NCBI RefSeq assembly: GCF_000482465.1
Contig: NZ_KI519428.1
Location: 230,168-294,167, forward strand
Source of the DNA: Runella limosa DSM 17973
Lineage (GTDB): Bacteria; Bacteroidota; Bacteroidia; Cytophagales; Spirosomataceae
DNA: 64,000 nt
Reading direction: 5' to 3'
Shown: positions 34,621 to 42,459 of the stretch, piece by piece
How positions within the stretch are numbered: the first letter of the stretch is position 1
How the letters are laid out: the number at the start of each line of letters is the position of its first letter
Position numbers and translations under genes: made by a program
Notes under the pieces: model-generated
What the model saw: only the letters and a program-made list of their open reading frames with translations
Database searches by the model: none
What the model was told of the DNA's origin: nothing

Positions 34621-35409
34621 TTAGCCTCTCGTACGGTAAAGCGTTCCGTTTTCTACTACATACAGCATTCCGTCCATGGCTACAATGAGGGTTACTTCGC
34701 TGAGTAAACCTTTTTCGCCAATTTGCTGATAAGCTCCATTTTTATCCGTTTTGAAGAGCGTTCCATCTTTTTCTACACTCCACAAATAACCTCCGTCAGC
34801 CACCATCGCAACGGTATTTGCCCAGTCCCCGACTTTTCCCACTTGTTGCCATCTTAGCAATCGTATATTGGTTTTATAGAGTGTTCCTTTTTCGACTGTC
34901 CACAAATGATTGTCCATTGATTCTAACATTTCGGCTTCGCCAAACTCGCCATTGGCTCCGATTTGCGTCCAAGTGCCATCTTTGTTGGTTTCGTAAAGCG
35001 TTCCATTGGTTTCAATGCTGTATAGCTTTCCGTTGAGAGAAACCATGCCTGCTGTTTCTTTCCAATCGCCCTGTTTCCCAACTCGTTGCCACGTACTGGC
35101 GCGTGGATTGGTGCGGTACAAGTCACCGTCTTCAACCGTCCAAATTTCGCCGTCCATGGCAACCAAGAAATTAGCATTGTCAAATTCACCTTTTGCCCCG
35201 ATTTGCTCATAGTTGCCGTTTTTATCGGTTCTAAAAAGGGTTCCATTTTTCTCGATGCTGTACAAAAAACCATTCATCGCAACGACATCAAGGGTGTTTT
35301 CCCAATCCCCTTTCTTCCCAATTTGCTCCCATCGTTGCGCAAGGGCAAATTCAGTGGTGGTAAGTAGTAAACCAACCAAAACAAGCGTGTAAATAAGTAA
35401 CGTTTTCAT
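34621..35409 (-). CDS. secreted six-bladed tectonin-like propeller protein
   Basis: 262 aa. Signal peptide 1-25. The rest consists of six repeats of 40 residues (26-65, 66-105, 106-145, 146-185, 186-225, and a 37-residue last one 226-262). Each has W/Y-x-Q-I/V-G at the start and N/D-G-x-L-Y/W-x-V-E followed by G-T/D-L-Y/F-x-T. Blades alternate: odd ones carry KxGDW, even ones GEF or its variant. This is the pattern of tectonin beta-propellers, which bind carbohydrates or lipopolysaccharide. The repeat count fits a closed six-blade ring with nothing left over. Binding partner unknown; it is a single-gene unit. Confidence 0.82.
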   Translation of the reverse strand: MKTLLIYTLVLVGLLLTTTEFALAQRWEQIGKKGDWENTLDVVAMNGFLYSIEKNGTLFRTDKNGNYEQIGAKGEFDNANFLVAMDGEIWTVEDGDLYRTNPRASTWQRVGKQGDWKETAGMVSLNGKLYSIETNGTLYETNKDGTWTQIGANGEFGEAEMLESMDNHLWTVEKGTLYKTNIRLLRWQQVGKVGDWANTVAMVADGGYLWSVEKDGTLFKTDKNGAYQQIGEKGLLSEVTLIVAMDGMLYVVENGTLYRTRG

Positions 35410-35454
35410 TAAGTATGTGAGTTTATGATTTCGGAGTCAAATGTACCAAAGAAA

Positions 35455-35480
35455 AACCCTAGTCCTTGCGAACTAGGGTT
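35455..35480 (-). terminator. terminator of the S9 peptidase gene
   Basis: AACCCTAGT and ACTAGGGTT form a 9-bp stem with an 8-base loop; on the minus strand a T5 run follows directly. Confidence 0.75.
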
Positions 35481-35508
35481 AGGTTTTCAATAAAGTGATA
35501 GTATTGGG

Positions 35509-37992
35509 CTATTTTTCTCCTGACATTTTACCCGTTTTGGTATTTGTATTGATCGCAGAGGCATTTTTTACATACTTATCTAGCCAGCCGCCCATTTCAT
35601 GAAGCATGTGCAATAGCGATTCTTTGGCCGTATAACCGTGACTTTCGTAAGGTAAAAAGACCAATTTGGTCGTAGCGCCCATTCCTTTCAGCGCATTATA
35701 ATAACGTTCCGACTGAATGGGGAATGTCCCCGTGTTGTTGTCAGCTTCGCCGTGAATGAGCAACAACGGCGTCTTCATTTTGTCAGCATTCATAAATGGC
35801 GACATTTTGTTGTAAACATCGGGGGCTTGCCAGTAAGTACGTTGTTCGTTTTGGAAACCAAACGGAGTAAGCGTACGGTTGTAAGCACCCGAACGCGCGA
35901 TGCCTGCTTTAAATAAGTTGTTGTTAGAGAGTAAGTTAGCGGTCATAAAGGCGCCATACGAGTGGCCACCTACACCGACGCGGTTGGCGTCAACTACTCC
36001 TAAGCGTACGCCTTCGTCGATGGCAGCTTTGGCACTGGCCACCAGTTGTTCTACGTAGGTATCGTTTGGTTCTTTGTCGCCTTCACCCACGATTGGAATG
36101 GAAGCATTTTCAAGTACGGCATAGCCCATCGTGGCAAAAGCGGCACCTGTCCAATAGCTGATACGGTTAAACTGATACGGCGAACCACTCACTTGCCCTG
36201 CGGCAGCAGCGCTTTTAAATTCGGCAGGGTATGCCCACAAAAACGTAGGCAATGGCCCGTCTTCTTTTTTGTAGCCTGGAGGCAAAAGCAAAGTTGCGGT
36301 CAAATCCACGCCATCGGAGCGTTTGTAGCGAAGTTGTTGTTTCTGAATACCTTTCCATTGCGGATAAGGATGCGGGAAAAACGTCACTTGCGTTAGCGCG
36401 GGTTCGGCAGGCTTTTTACCTTTTTTTTGTGCAGGATTTAGGTTACGGATGAAATAGTTAGGTTGTTCTTCTTGTGATTCACGTGAGGTTAGAATCAGCC
36501 CTTTTTCAGCGTTTAAAATGCTGATTGGACGCTCAAAATAAGGGGCTTCCGAACGCCAAAGACGTTTGGTTTGCTTAGTAGCTAAGTTAAATAAGTCAAC
36601 AAAAGGACGATCTCCTTCGGGCGAAGCACCTTGGCCTGTGAGGTAAATGTCGCCCGTTGGGGTAATGTCAAGTACGTACTCTCCGTATTGGTTTTTCTTT
36701 AATTCGGGCGAACCAGGATTGTTATAACGGTCTTCTGACGAACGGTCGAACAACACAACAGGGTTGGCAGGACTGCTTGGATTCACCAATTTGGTTATGG
36801 TTTTACGGGTGGCATACCAGCGTTCTGAGAAAAGGGCCGTTTGGTCATTGCCCCAGGTTACGCCGCCAAAACGGAACGCCGCCGCATAAATTTCTTTAGG
36901 CTCGCCCGTGAATGGAGCGTCTGAAGTCAAAACTACATCACGGATAGCGATTTTCTTTTTAGGGTCGCCACCGTCGCGGGCCTCTACCCAGTACAGTGTT
37001 GCGGCAGCATCGTTTCTCCAGTTGTGTCCACGCTGTCCCGAAGGCGCTGCATCAGGCCCCCAAGGCACGTTTTCGAGCAAAGGAATGTCAATTTGTGTTT
37101 TTACAAACGTCCCAGTGGTTTCGTAAATATCAACTTTTGAAGGAAAACGATTGACCGTCACCAAATACGAAAACGGACGATGAATGGTTTCTAACAAAAC
37201 ATACTTACCATCTGGCGAAGGCGAAGAGGTCGCGATTACCCCAACGTTCCCAATCGGTTGTAGGCTTCCGTCGAGTCCCAGCTTCATGGCTTGTGAAGTG
37301 GCGTAATATTCAAATTGTTTTTCATCCGAAGGGTTTTTGAGCAAATCTTGGAAAGTAGCGGCTTGGGCTTTCGTTCCAAGGTTTTCTTGAATCGTAGGCC
37401 CCGTCGGAATGCGGCTGATTTCGGGCGCAGCCCCACGGCTGGCAGGAATCCCGCGAATGATAAACGATTTGCTATCAGACAACCATTGATAAGGAACTCC
37501 CAAAACGGCGTTGAGGGCAATGTCGCTTACTTTGCGAGCGGCAGCACTGTTGATGTCTAAAACGTAAAGCTCAATTTTAGAGTCGGTGGTGTTGGTAAAA
37601 GCTACCTTGGTTTCGTCGGGCGACCACTGTACGGTTGACAGTTGTGGGTTGGTGGGTAAACCAGTCACCTGCACGTCGGTGGCATTGGCAGCTACGCGGC
37701 GGAGCTTGAGGTTGTTGATAAACACGGCGCGACTAGGGCCGCTGGTGGCGGGGTTGATGCGTAAACCTGCCAATCGAAGTTCGGGCTGTGAAAGTTCTGC
37801 GATGGTGGTTGTGGAGGTGTTTCGCTCCGAGACCAGCATCCACTGCCCTTTGCTATCAACACTCACGGAAGGAGTAGGAGGGGCCGTGACCAAATCAGCT
37901 AGGTTTTTGGGAGGCAGCTGATACCCCGCATTGTCTTGAGCAAAGGCCGAAAAACCGACCAAGCATCCGACAAAGAATAGCGCTTTTTTCAT
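35509..37992 (-). CDS. S9-family prolyl oligopeptidase-type peptidase, exported
   Basis: 827 aa from ATG 37992, which begins the signal peptide MKKALFFVGCLVGFSAFAQ; nine upstream in-frame codons lack that feature. The N-terminal ~550 residues form a beta-propeller gate (LPTNPQLSTVQWSPDETKVA, SSPSPDGKYVLLE), and the C-terminal ~270 an alpha/beta hydrolase with nucleophile Ser in GGHSYGAF, acid D in HGEADNN and His in ESHGY. Overall similar to glutamyl/acylaminoacyl endopeptidases of Bacteroidetes and chloroplast CGEP. It cleaves peptides in the periplasm; the specificity is not readable from sequence. Confidence 0.9.
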   Translation of the reverse strand: MKKALFFVGCLVGFSAFAQDNAGYQLPPKNLADLVTAPPTPSVSVDSKGQWMLVSERNTSTTTIAELSQPELRLAGLRINPATSGPSRAVFINNLKLRRVAANATDVQVTGLPTNPQLSTVQWSPDETKVAFTNTTDSKIELYVLDINSAAARKVSDIALNAVLGVPYQWLSDSKSFIIRGIPASRGAAPEISRIPTGPTIQENLGTKAQAATFQDLLKNPSDEKQFEYYATSQAMKLGLDGSLQPIGNVGVIATSSPSPDGKYVLLETIHRPFSYLVTVNRFPSKVDIYETTGTFVKTQIDIPLLENVPWGPDAAPSGQRGHNWRNDAAATLYWVEARDGGDPKKKIAIRDVVLTSDAPFTGEPKEIYAAAFRFGGVTWGNDQTALFSERWYATRKTITKLVNPSSPANPVVLFDRSSEDRYNNPGSPELKKNQYGEYVLDITPTGDIYLTGQGASPEGDRPFVDLFNLATKQTKRLWRSEAPYFERPISILNAEKGLILTSRESQEEQPNYFIRNLNPAQKKGKKPAEPALTQVTFFPHPYPQWKGIQKQQLRYKRSDGVDLTATLLLPPGYKKEDGPLPTFLWAYPAEFKSAAAAGQVSGSPYQFNRISYWTGAAFATMGYAVLENASIPIVGEGDKEPNDTYVEQLVASAKAAIDEGVRLGVVDANRVGVGGHSYGAFMTANLLSNNNLFKAGIARSGAYNRTLTPFGFQNEQRTYWQAPDVYNKMSPFMNADKMKTPLLLIHGEADNNTGTFPIQSERYYNALKGMGATTKLVFLPYESHGYTAKESLLHMLHEMGGWLDKYVKNASAINTNTKTGKMSGEK

Positions 37993-38063
37993 GGGTTTTA
38001 GTTGTTTGATTTGTTGCAAGTTAAATCAAATCGCCCTGCTTTGGGTCTAAAACCTACCAAAAC

Positions 38064-38093
38064 AAAAAAGGAGGCGTCGAACCTCCCTTTTTT
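38064..38093 (-). terminator. terminator of the pentapeptide-repeat gene
   Basis: AAAAAAGGAGG and CCTCCCTTTTTT flank CGTCGAA; on the minus strand a T-run follows the stem, 20 bases after the stop of the gene at 38113. Confidence 0.75.
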
Positions 38094-38112
38094 GTCGCTT
38101 TATGTTCGTCTC

Positions 38113-38892
38113 CTAACGGCTTACGTAGCGTTTGCCATTGGAATATTTAAAATCGGTAGAGCCTTCAAAGTCGGTACTTTGGAAGTCAGTGTCATTTGAG
38201 AAGTTCGTATATTTGAAGTCGGCATGACGTTGGAAACGGCCGCTTTTGAAGGATACGCCGTCGTGGAAATGAGCGTATTTGAAGTCGGCGTAGTCGCGGA
38301 AGCGAGCATTTTTGAAATATACTTGGTCGTCAAAATCCGCATACTTAAAGTTGGCATATTCGCTAAACTGATTGCCCGAAAATGACGCCTCTCCTTTAAA
38401 ATGCGCGTATTTGAAATTGGCTTGCTGGCTAAATTTCGTACCCGAAAAGTTGGCAACCCGCGCAAAATTTGAATACTTAAACTCAGAATCTCCTTCAAAA
38501 GTACAGTTTTCAAACACCACGTTTTCGGTAAAATCAGTGGAATAGGTTGTACTCATTTCGCCCATCTCGATGTTGAAACCAGCGATACTTTTACGCTTGC
38601 CGTCTTTTGAGAGGTTTTTATACGCAATGACATCTCCTTTGAAAGTACAATTTCTGAATACAACGGGTACTTCGACTGTACTTTTGTATTCGTCCCAAGA
38701 CGCTTTGTTATTCTTGCGTTTTTTGTTGGATAATTCGGTTAAATCCAGTGTTCCTACAACTACGACGCCGTCGTATTGGATTTGTTGTTTTTTGTCAATA
38801 GCCTCAAAAATGCTTTTGGCTGAAACTTCTTTTTGTGCAAAACTGACGAGAGATACGCAAAAGGCGAAAACAAAAATGGAAAGGCGTTTCAT
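38113..38892 (-). CDS. exported pentapeptide-type repeat protein with 22-residue period
   Basis: 259 aa from ATG 38892, start of the signal peptide MKRLSIFVFAFCVSLVSFAQ; the sixteen upstream codons are unlikely. Residues 136-245 hold five exact 22-residue units (136-157, 158-179, 180-201, 202-223, 224-245), with a sixth begun at 246. Each unit has Phe at positions 3, 8, 14 and 19 (x-x-FKY-x-x-F-x5-F-x4-F). Spacing 5/6/5/6 differs from the plain 5-residue rule, but the fold is probably a right-handed beta-helix as in pentapeptide repeats. Residues 75-135 show two looser copies (VVFRNCTFKGD, VVFENCTFEGD). Function unknown. Confidence 0.82.
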   Translation of the reverse strand: MKRLSIFVFAFCVSLVSFAQKEVSAKSIFEAIDKKQQIQYDGVVVVGTLDLTELSNKKRKNNKASWDEYKSTVEVPVVFRNCTFKGDVIAYKNLSKDGKRKSIAGFNIEMGEMSTTYSTDFTENVVFENCTFEGDSEFKYSNFARVANFSGTKFSQQANFKYAHFKGEASFSGNQFSEYANFKYADFDDQVYFKNARFRDYADFKYAHFHDGVSFKSGRFQRHADFKYTNFSNDTDFQSTDFEGSTDFKYSNGKRYVSR

Positions 38893-38973
38893 GGTTGTGT
38901 GCTTTTTAGTGTTAAAATGGCTTTTGATATAAGATGCCAAAAAGCACAGCTTGGTTGCACGGAAGCTGAAAAA

Positions 38974-39411
38974 TTATTCTTTAGCTCGCGAGCGACCAAA
39001 TAAATCGAACCGCTTTCCGAGTTGGGCTTCCATGTCACTCAATTCAATTTTGAGGGCGTGAATCGAAATCGTAATTTCCCAAATAGACAGCATAAGGGCG
39101 ACAATCTGCATCAAAAGAGCCACAAAAAACAGGGCTTGGGCAAAGGGTTGGTAATGCAAATAAATGGCCAACATCGAAACCGCACTTAGCAACAGGCTGG
39201 TGACAATGATAAACTGAATGTTGCGAATAATATGCACGCGACGGTGAAGGTGCTTGATTTGATCCACGTAATTTTTGTCGGGATTTTGTCGAAATTTATC
39301 GTGAAGCTCACGAATTAAGCTCGCAATCGCCAAATAGCGATTCGTAAAAGCAATCATCATCAACGAGACCGTTGAAAATAAAATAGCGGGAGTCGAGATA
39401 GAAAGTTCCAT
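38974..39411 (-). CDS. DUF2721 membrane protein
   Basis: 145 aa with three hydrophobic segments: ILFSTVSLMMIAFTNRY region (about 9-27), IQFIIVTSLLLSAVSMLAIYL (about 56-76) and ALFFVALLMQIVALMLSIWEI (about 84-104). The linking loop (LIRELHDKFRQNPDKNYVDQ) is the conserved part of DUF2721. Inner membrane; function unknown. Divergent from the NUDIX gene with a 71-base shared promoter region. Confidence 0.82.
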   Translation of the reverse strand: MELSISTPAILFSTVSLMMIAFTNRYLAIASLIRELHDKFRQNPDKNYVDQIKHLHRRVHIIRNIQFIIVTSLLLSAVSMLAIYLHYQPFAQALFFVALLMQIVALMLSIWEITISIHALKIELSDMEAQLGKRFDLFGRSRAKE

Positions 39412-39482
39412 GTAAAATGAACAAATGAGACTATGTGAGAATGAGTGATATTGTCGTACTTTGTGGCTAAATTTTGCTTCGG

Positions 39483-40154
39483 ATGAAAGAAAACGTATTT
39501 GACTCCCACAAATTTAATCTTTGGAAAGGTCGATTGTTGAAAAATGGCCTCAATATTCATCAAATTGATGAAAAATTTACCCGCCACAACCATAAAGGTG
39601 AGGCATTGTTTTCACTACTCATGCTCGATGCCACTACGCCTGAAGGTGATAAAATTCCCCCTATTTGTTTTTTAAAAGGAGAGGTGCTTTGCGTTTTGGT
39701 ATGTTTGATTGATGAGCGAACGAAGGAAAAATATTTGCTTTTGGTACGTCAACGTCGTATCTGTGACGGGTCGCTTACCTACGAACATCCCGCAGGAATG
39801 CTCGACAGCGAATCGGACGCCTACAAAGTAGCTGCCAAAGAGGTATGGGAAGAAACAGGGATTGAAGTCTCACAAAGTCAGTTGGTTAGGCTCATGGATG
39901 CTCCTGCGTATCCTTCTACAGGTACAAGCGATGAAGCGATGTACTATTTTTATTGTGAGATTGAGCTTCCCAAAGAAAAAATTATGTCGTACGATCAGCG
40001 ATTTATGGGCGAAGCCTCTGAACATGAGCGAATTGTAACTTGTGTTTTGCCATTTTTGGAAGGGCACCGACTCATCAATAACGTCAATGGTATTTTGCTT
40101 GATTTCTTATACCTAAAAGCAATCGAAGATTGGGAGTTGTTGAAGCAGTTATAA
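39483..40154 (+). CDS. NUDIX hydrolase
   Basis: 223 aa from ATG 39483 (an in-frame TTG lies three codons earlier). The Nudix box reads GMLDSESDAYKVAAKEVWEE followed by TGI: the metal-binding E-E pair is kept, but the consensus E at box position 7 is Ser and the R before E is Lys. The PAG before the box and VRQRRICDGSLTYE resemble ADP-sugar pyrophosphatases. It probably hydrolyses a nucleoside diphosphate derivative; the box deviations make activity somewhat less certain. Confidence 0.85.
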   Translation: MKENVFDSHKFNLWKGRLLKNGLNIHQIDEKFTRHNHKGEALFSLLMLDATTPEGDKIPPICFLKGEVLCVLVCLIDERTKEKYLLLVRQRRICDGSLTYEHPAGMLDSESDAYKVAAKEVWEETGIEVSQSQLVRLMDAPAYPSTGTSDEAMYYFYCEIELPKEKIMSYDQRFMGEASEHERIVTCVLPFLEGHRLINNVNGILLDFLYLKAIEDWELLKQL

Positions 40155-40219
40155 ATAGGATTGGTATGGTTTTTTACTAGTATTCATACGATATAATTAA
40201 CCAAAAATCAGATACTGCC

Positions 40220-40744
40220 ATGTCAAAAATTCACGATATCGCCGCCAAATACCAGATAACCGAAGCAACTGTACGGACGTTACTGGAAGGATTACAAACC
40301 ACAAGTGGTTTTCAAGTGCAATTCAACAGTGCCGAATTGGGAGGAATGGGGCAGTGGCAATCAGGAATGGTGATGATTGGCGACATGTTTAACGATGGGC
40401 TGAAAGCCAAAGTAGCCGCTTTGTGTGCGGAACTTGCTTCGTTTGTGCGCGAGCATCAAGCTACGCAACCCGAGGAAACAGAAAAGAAAGATGCCACAGT
40501 GGCGGCTCCCATTAAAACCATTCCTGCGACGTTCAGTGGTAGTCAAAACGAGACAAAATATGCCTATTATGCCCCTCAAAATGTGTTGCAGATTGAAGAA
40601 GAAGACAAAATAGCCCGTTACAGTACCGAAGGCTTGACCCTTTGGGGAGTTCAGCAAGCACAGGATGGGACTGGAAAAAAACTAAAATTTACCCACGCAG
40701 GAGGTACCGTTACCGTCGATGAGCTCAAACCTGCCCTAGAATAA
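40220..40744 (+). CDS. protein of unknown function (SHOCT-protein-like N-terminal segment)
   Basis: 174 aa, no signal peptide. Residues 1-25 look like a small helix-turn-helix (IHDIAAKYQITEATVRTLLE). Residues about 36-70 (QFNSAELGGMGQWQSGMVMI) recall a segment I associate with some SHOCT-domain proteins, but no SHOCT domain is visible. The last ~50 residues (KYAYYAPQNVLQIEEEDKIA) resemble a small beta domain. It lies between NUDIX and PepT genes, 32 bases before the latter. Function unknown. Confidence 0.65.
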   Translation: MSKIHDIAAKYQITEATVRTLLEGLQTTSGFQVQFNSAELGGMGQWQSGMVMIGDMFNDGLKAKVAALCAELASFVREHQATQPEETEKKDATVAAPIKTIPATFSGSQNETKYAYYAPQNVLQIEEEDKIARYSTEGLTLWGVQQAQDGTGKKLKFTHAGGTVTVDELKPALE

Positions 40745-40776
40745 CCAAGACTTTGCAAGTTTAATTTAACAAAAAT

Positions 40777-42015
40777 ATGTCATCAACAGTACTCGAACGG
40801 TTTCTAAGATACGTTCAAATTGATACCCAATCAGATCCTAATTCCACTTTACAACCTTCGACCGAAAAACAGAAAAACCTGAGTCGGATGTTGGTGACCG
40901 AATTGTTTGAAATGGGGGTTGTGGATGCCCACCTCGACGAACACGGCTACGTATATGCAACCCTCCACGCCAATACAACCAAGTTGAATGTCCCTGTCAT
41001 TTGCTTTTGTTCGCACGTGGACACCTCGCCCGATTGCTCTGGTGCGGGTGTCAAACCTTTGGTACATGCAGCTTGGGATGGTTCTGATATTGTGTTGCCC
41101 GACGACCCTGCGCAGGTGATTCGTCGCTCGGAACACCCTGATTTAGAGGCGCAAATTGGCAATGACATTGTAACTGCCAGCGGCACCACTTTATTGGGAG
41201 CTGATAACAAAGCGGGTGTTTCCGAAATTATGGATGCCGTACGTTATTTGTTGGAACACCCTGAAATCAAGCACGGTACGATTAAAATCCTCTTTACGCC
41301 CGACGAAGAGATTGGCCGAGGAACCAACAAAGTGGATTTGGCCAAATTAGGCGCCGATTTTGGCTATACCATTGACGGCGAAAGTCTTGGTTCGTTTGAA
41401 GACGAAACCTTCAGTGCCGACGCCGTAAAAATTACCATTCGTGGCATCAGTGCTCACCCTGGTTTTGCCAAAGGAAAACTCGAAAATGCCCTTAAAATAG
41501 CCGCCGATGTCATTGCGGCCTTACCAAAAGATAGCCTTTCGCCCGAAACAACCGAAGAAAAACAAGGGTTTATCCACCCGACAAACATCGAAGGAATCCA
41601 AGAAAAAGTGACCCTAGGCTTTATCATTCGTGATTTCACGGTGGCAGGTCTTCACGAAAAAGAAACCTACCTCAAAGGGATTCTTGACCAAGTTTTACAA
41701 CAATATCCCCACTCAACGGCCGATTTTGAGGTCATTGAACAATACCGAAACATGAAAGAAGTGCTTGATAATCACCCGCATGTCTCGGAATACGTATGGG
41801 AAGCAATCCACCGCTCAGGGCTGACTCCGTTAAAAAGAAGCATCCGAGGCGGAACCGATGGCTCTCGACTTTCCTTCATGGGCTTGCCTTGCCCCAATAT
41901 TTTTACGGGTGGTCATGCTTTTCACTCAAAATTGGAATGGGTTTCGGTCCAAGACATGCAAAAAGCAGTCGAGGTAATCGTCAACCTTTGCCAGATTTGG
42001 GAAGAAAAACACTAA
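40777..42015 (+). CDS. pepT: peptidase T (tripeptide aminopeptidase)
   Basis: 412 aa, the usual PepT length (M20B). Zinc ligands and catalytic residues: H80 and D82 (FCSHVDTSPD), D143 (LGADNKAGV), E177/E178 (TPDEEIGRG), D200 (TIDGESLG) and a late His (GGHAFHSKLEW). Cytosolic dizinc enzyme that removes N-terminal residues from tripeptides. A strong hairpin follows the gene. Confidence 0.95.
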   Translation: MSSTVLERFLRYVQIDTQSDPNSTLQPSTEKQKNLSRMLVTELFEMGVVDAHLDEHGYVYATLHANTTKLNVPVICFCSHVDTSPDCSGAGVKPLVHAAWDGSDIVLPDDPAQVIRRSEHPDLEAQIGNDIVTASGTTLLGADNKAGVSEIMDAVRYLLEHPEIKHGTIKILFTPDEEIGRGTNKVDLAKLGADFGYTIDGESLGSFEDETFSADAVKITIRGISAHPGFAKGKLENALKIAADVIAALPKDSLSPETTEEKQGFIHPTNIEGIQEKVTLGFIIRDFTVAGLHEKETYLKGILDQVLQQYPHSTADFEVIEQYRNMKEVLDNHPHVSEYVWEAIHRSGLTPLKRSIRGGTDGSRLSFMGLPCPNIFTGGHAFHSKLEWVSVQDMQKAVEVIVNLCQIWEEKH

Positions 42016-42028
42016 TTCTACATGATAT

Positions 42029-42104
42029 AAAGCAACACCGCGCACGATAGAGTAAATGCGAACGAAGTTTTGGTTTTTAGTTTGGGCGCGGTGTTTTGCT
42101 TTTT
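42029..42104 (+). terminator. terminator of pepT
   Basis: AAGCAACACCGCGC pairs with GCGCGGTGTTTTGCT across a 40-base loop, followed by TTTTT. A bulge of two T is needed, so the stem is imperfect. Confidence 0.6.
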
Positions 42105-42109
42105 ATGGG

Positions 42110-42268
42110 TTATTTAAAGACGTTTCCTCCAAAGGGTTGTCCAGTACGGGCAATGGTTTCAAAGGCTGATTGATGACGTAGAAACCAAGTCAAAAAGCGT
42201 TTGAACAAGTTGGTTGATTTGGCAAGTTCAAAATAGGCTTTTATGTATTCAAAATTAATTGCGATCAT
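42110..42268 (-). CDS. possible 52-aa small protein
   Basis: From ATG 42268: 52 residues, basic and aromatic (FEYIKAYFELAKSTNLFKR, FLTWFLRHQSAFETIARTG). A promoter-like GACCTTTG lies at 42295-42302 on the minus strand, with a TTG 20 bases further upstream (42323-42325), which supports transcription. An open frame continues upstream from a TTG (to 42379) but would run through this promoter. No family recognised. It occupies part of the 444-base gap between pepT and the next plus gene; nothing else is seen there apart from the pepT terminator. Confidence 0.4.
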   Translation of the reverse strand: MIAINFEYIKAYFELAKSTNLFKRFLTWFLRHQSAFETIARTGQPFGGNVFK

Positions 42269-42459
42269 GGTCTTGCTGTTTGATGAATGTACCACAAAGG
42301 TCGGAATAATACAAATAAAGCCCAAATTGTGAATTGGAAAAGTACAATTAATGAATAGCCAAATGCCAAGAACACCCAAAAGTTGTTGAGTGAGTACAGT
42401 AAGTTCTTGATAAAATGATAGGCTATTTTGATATAAAAAGTGGCCTTTTTTGGTTTTAA

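Noticed and set aside
42271..42379. TTG-started longer version of the small minus-strand ORF
   Set aside because: It would place the promoter-like GACCTTTG inside the coding region; the ATG at 42268 fits better.
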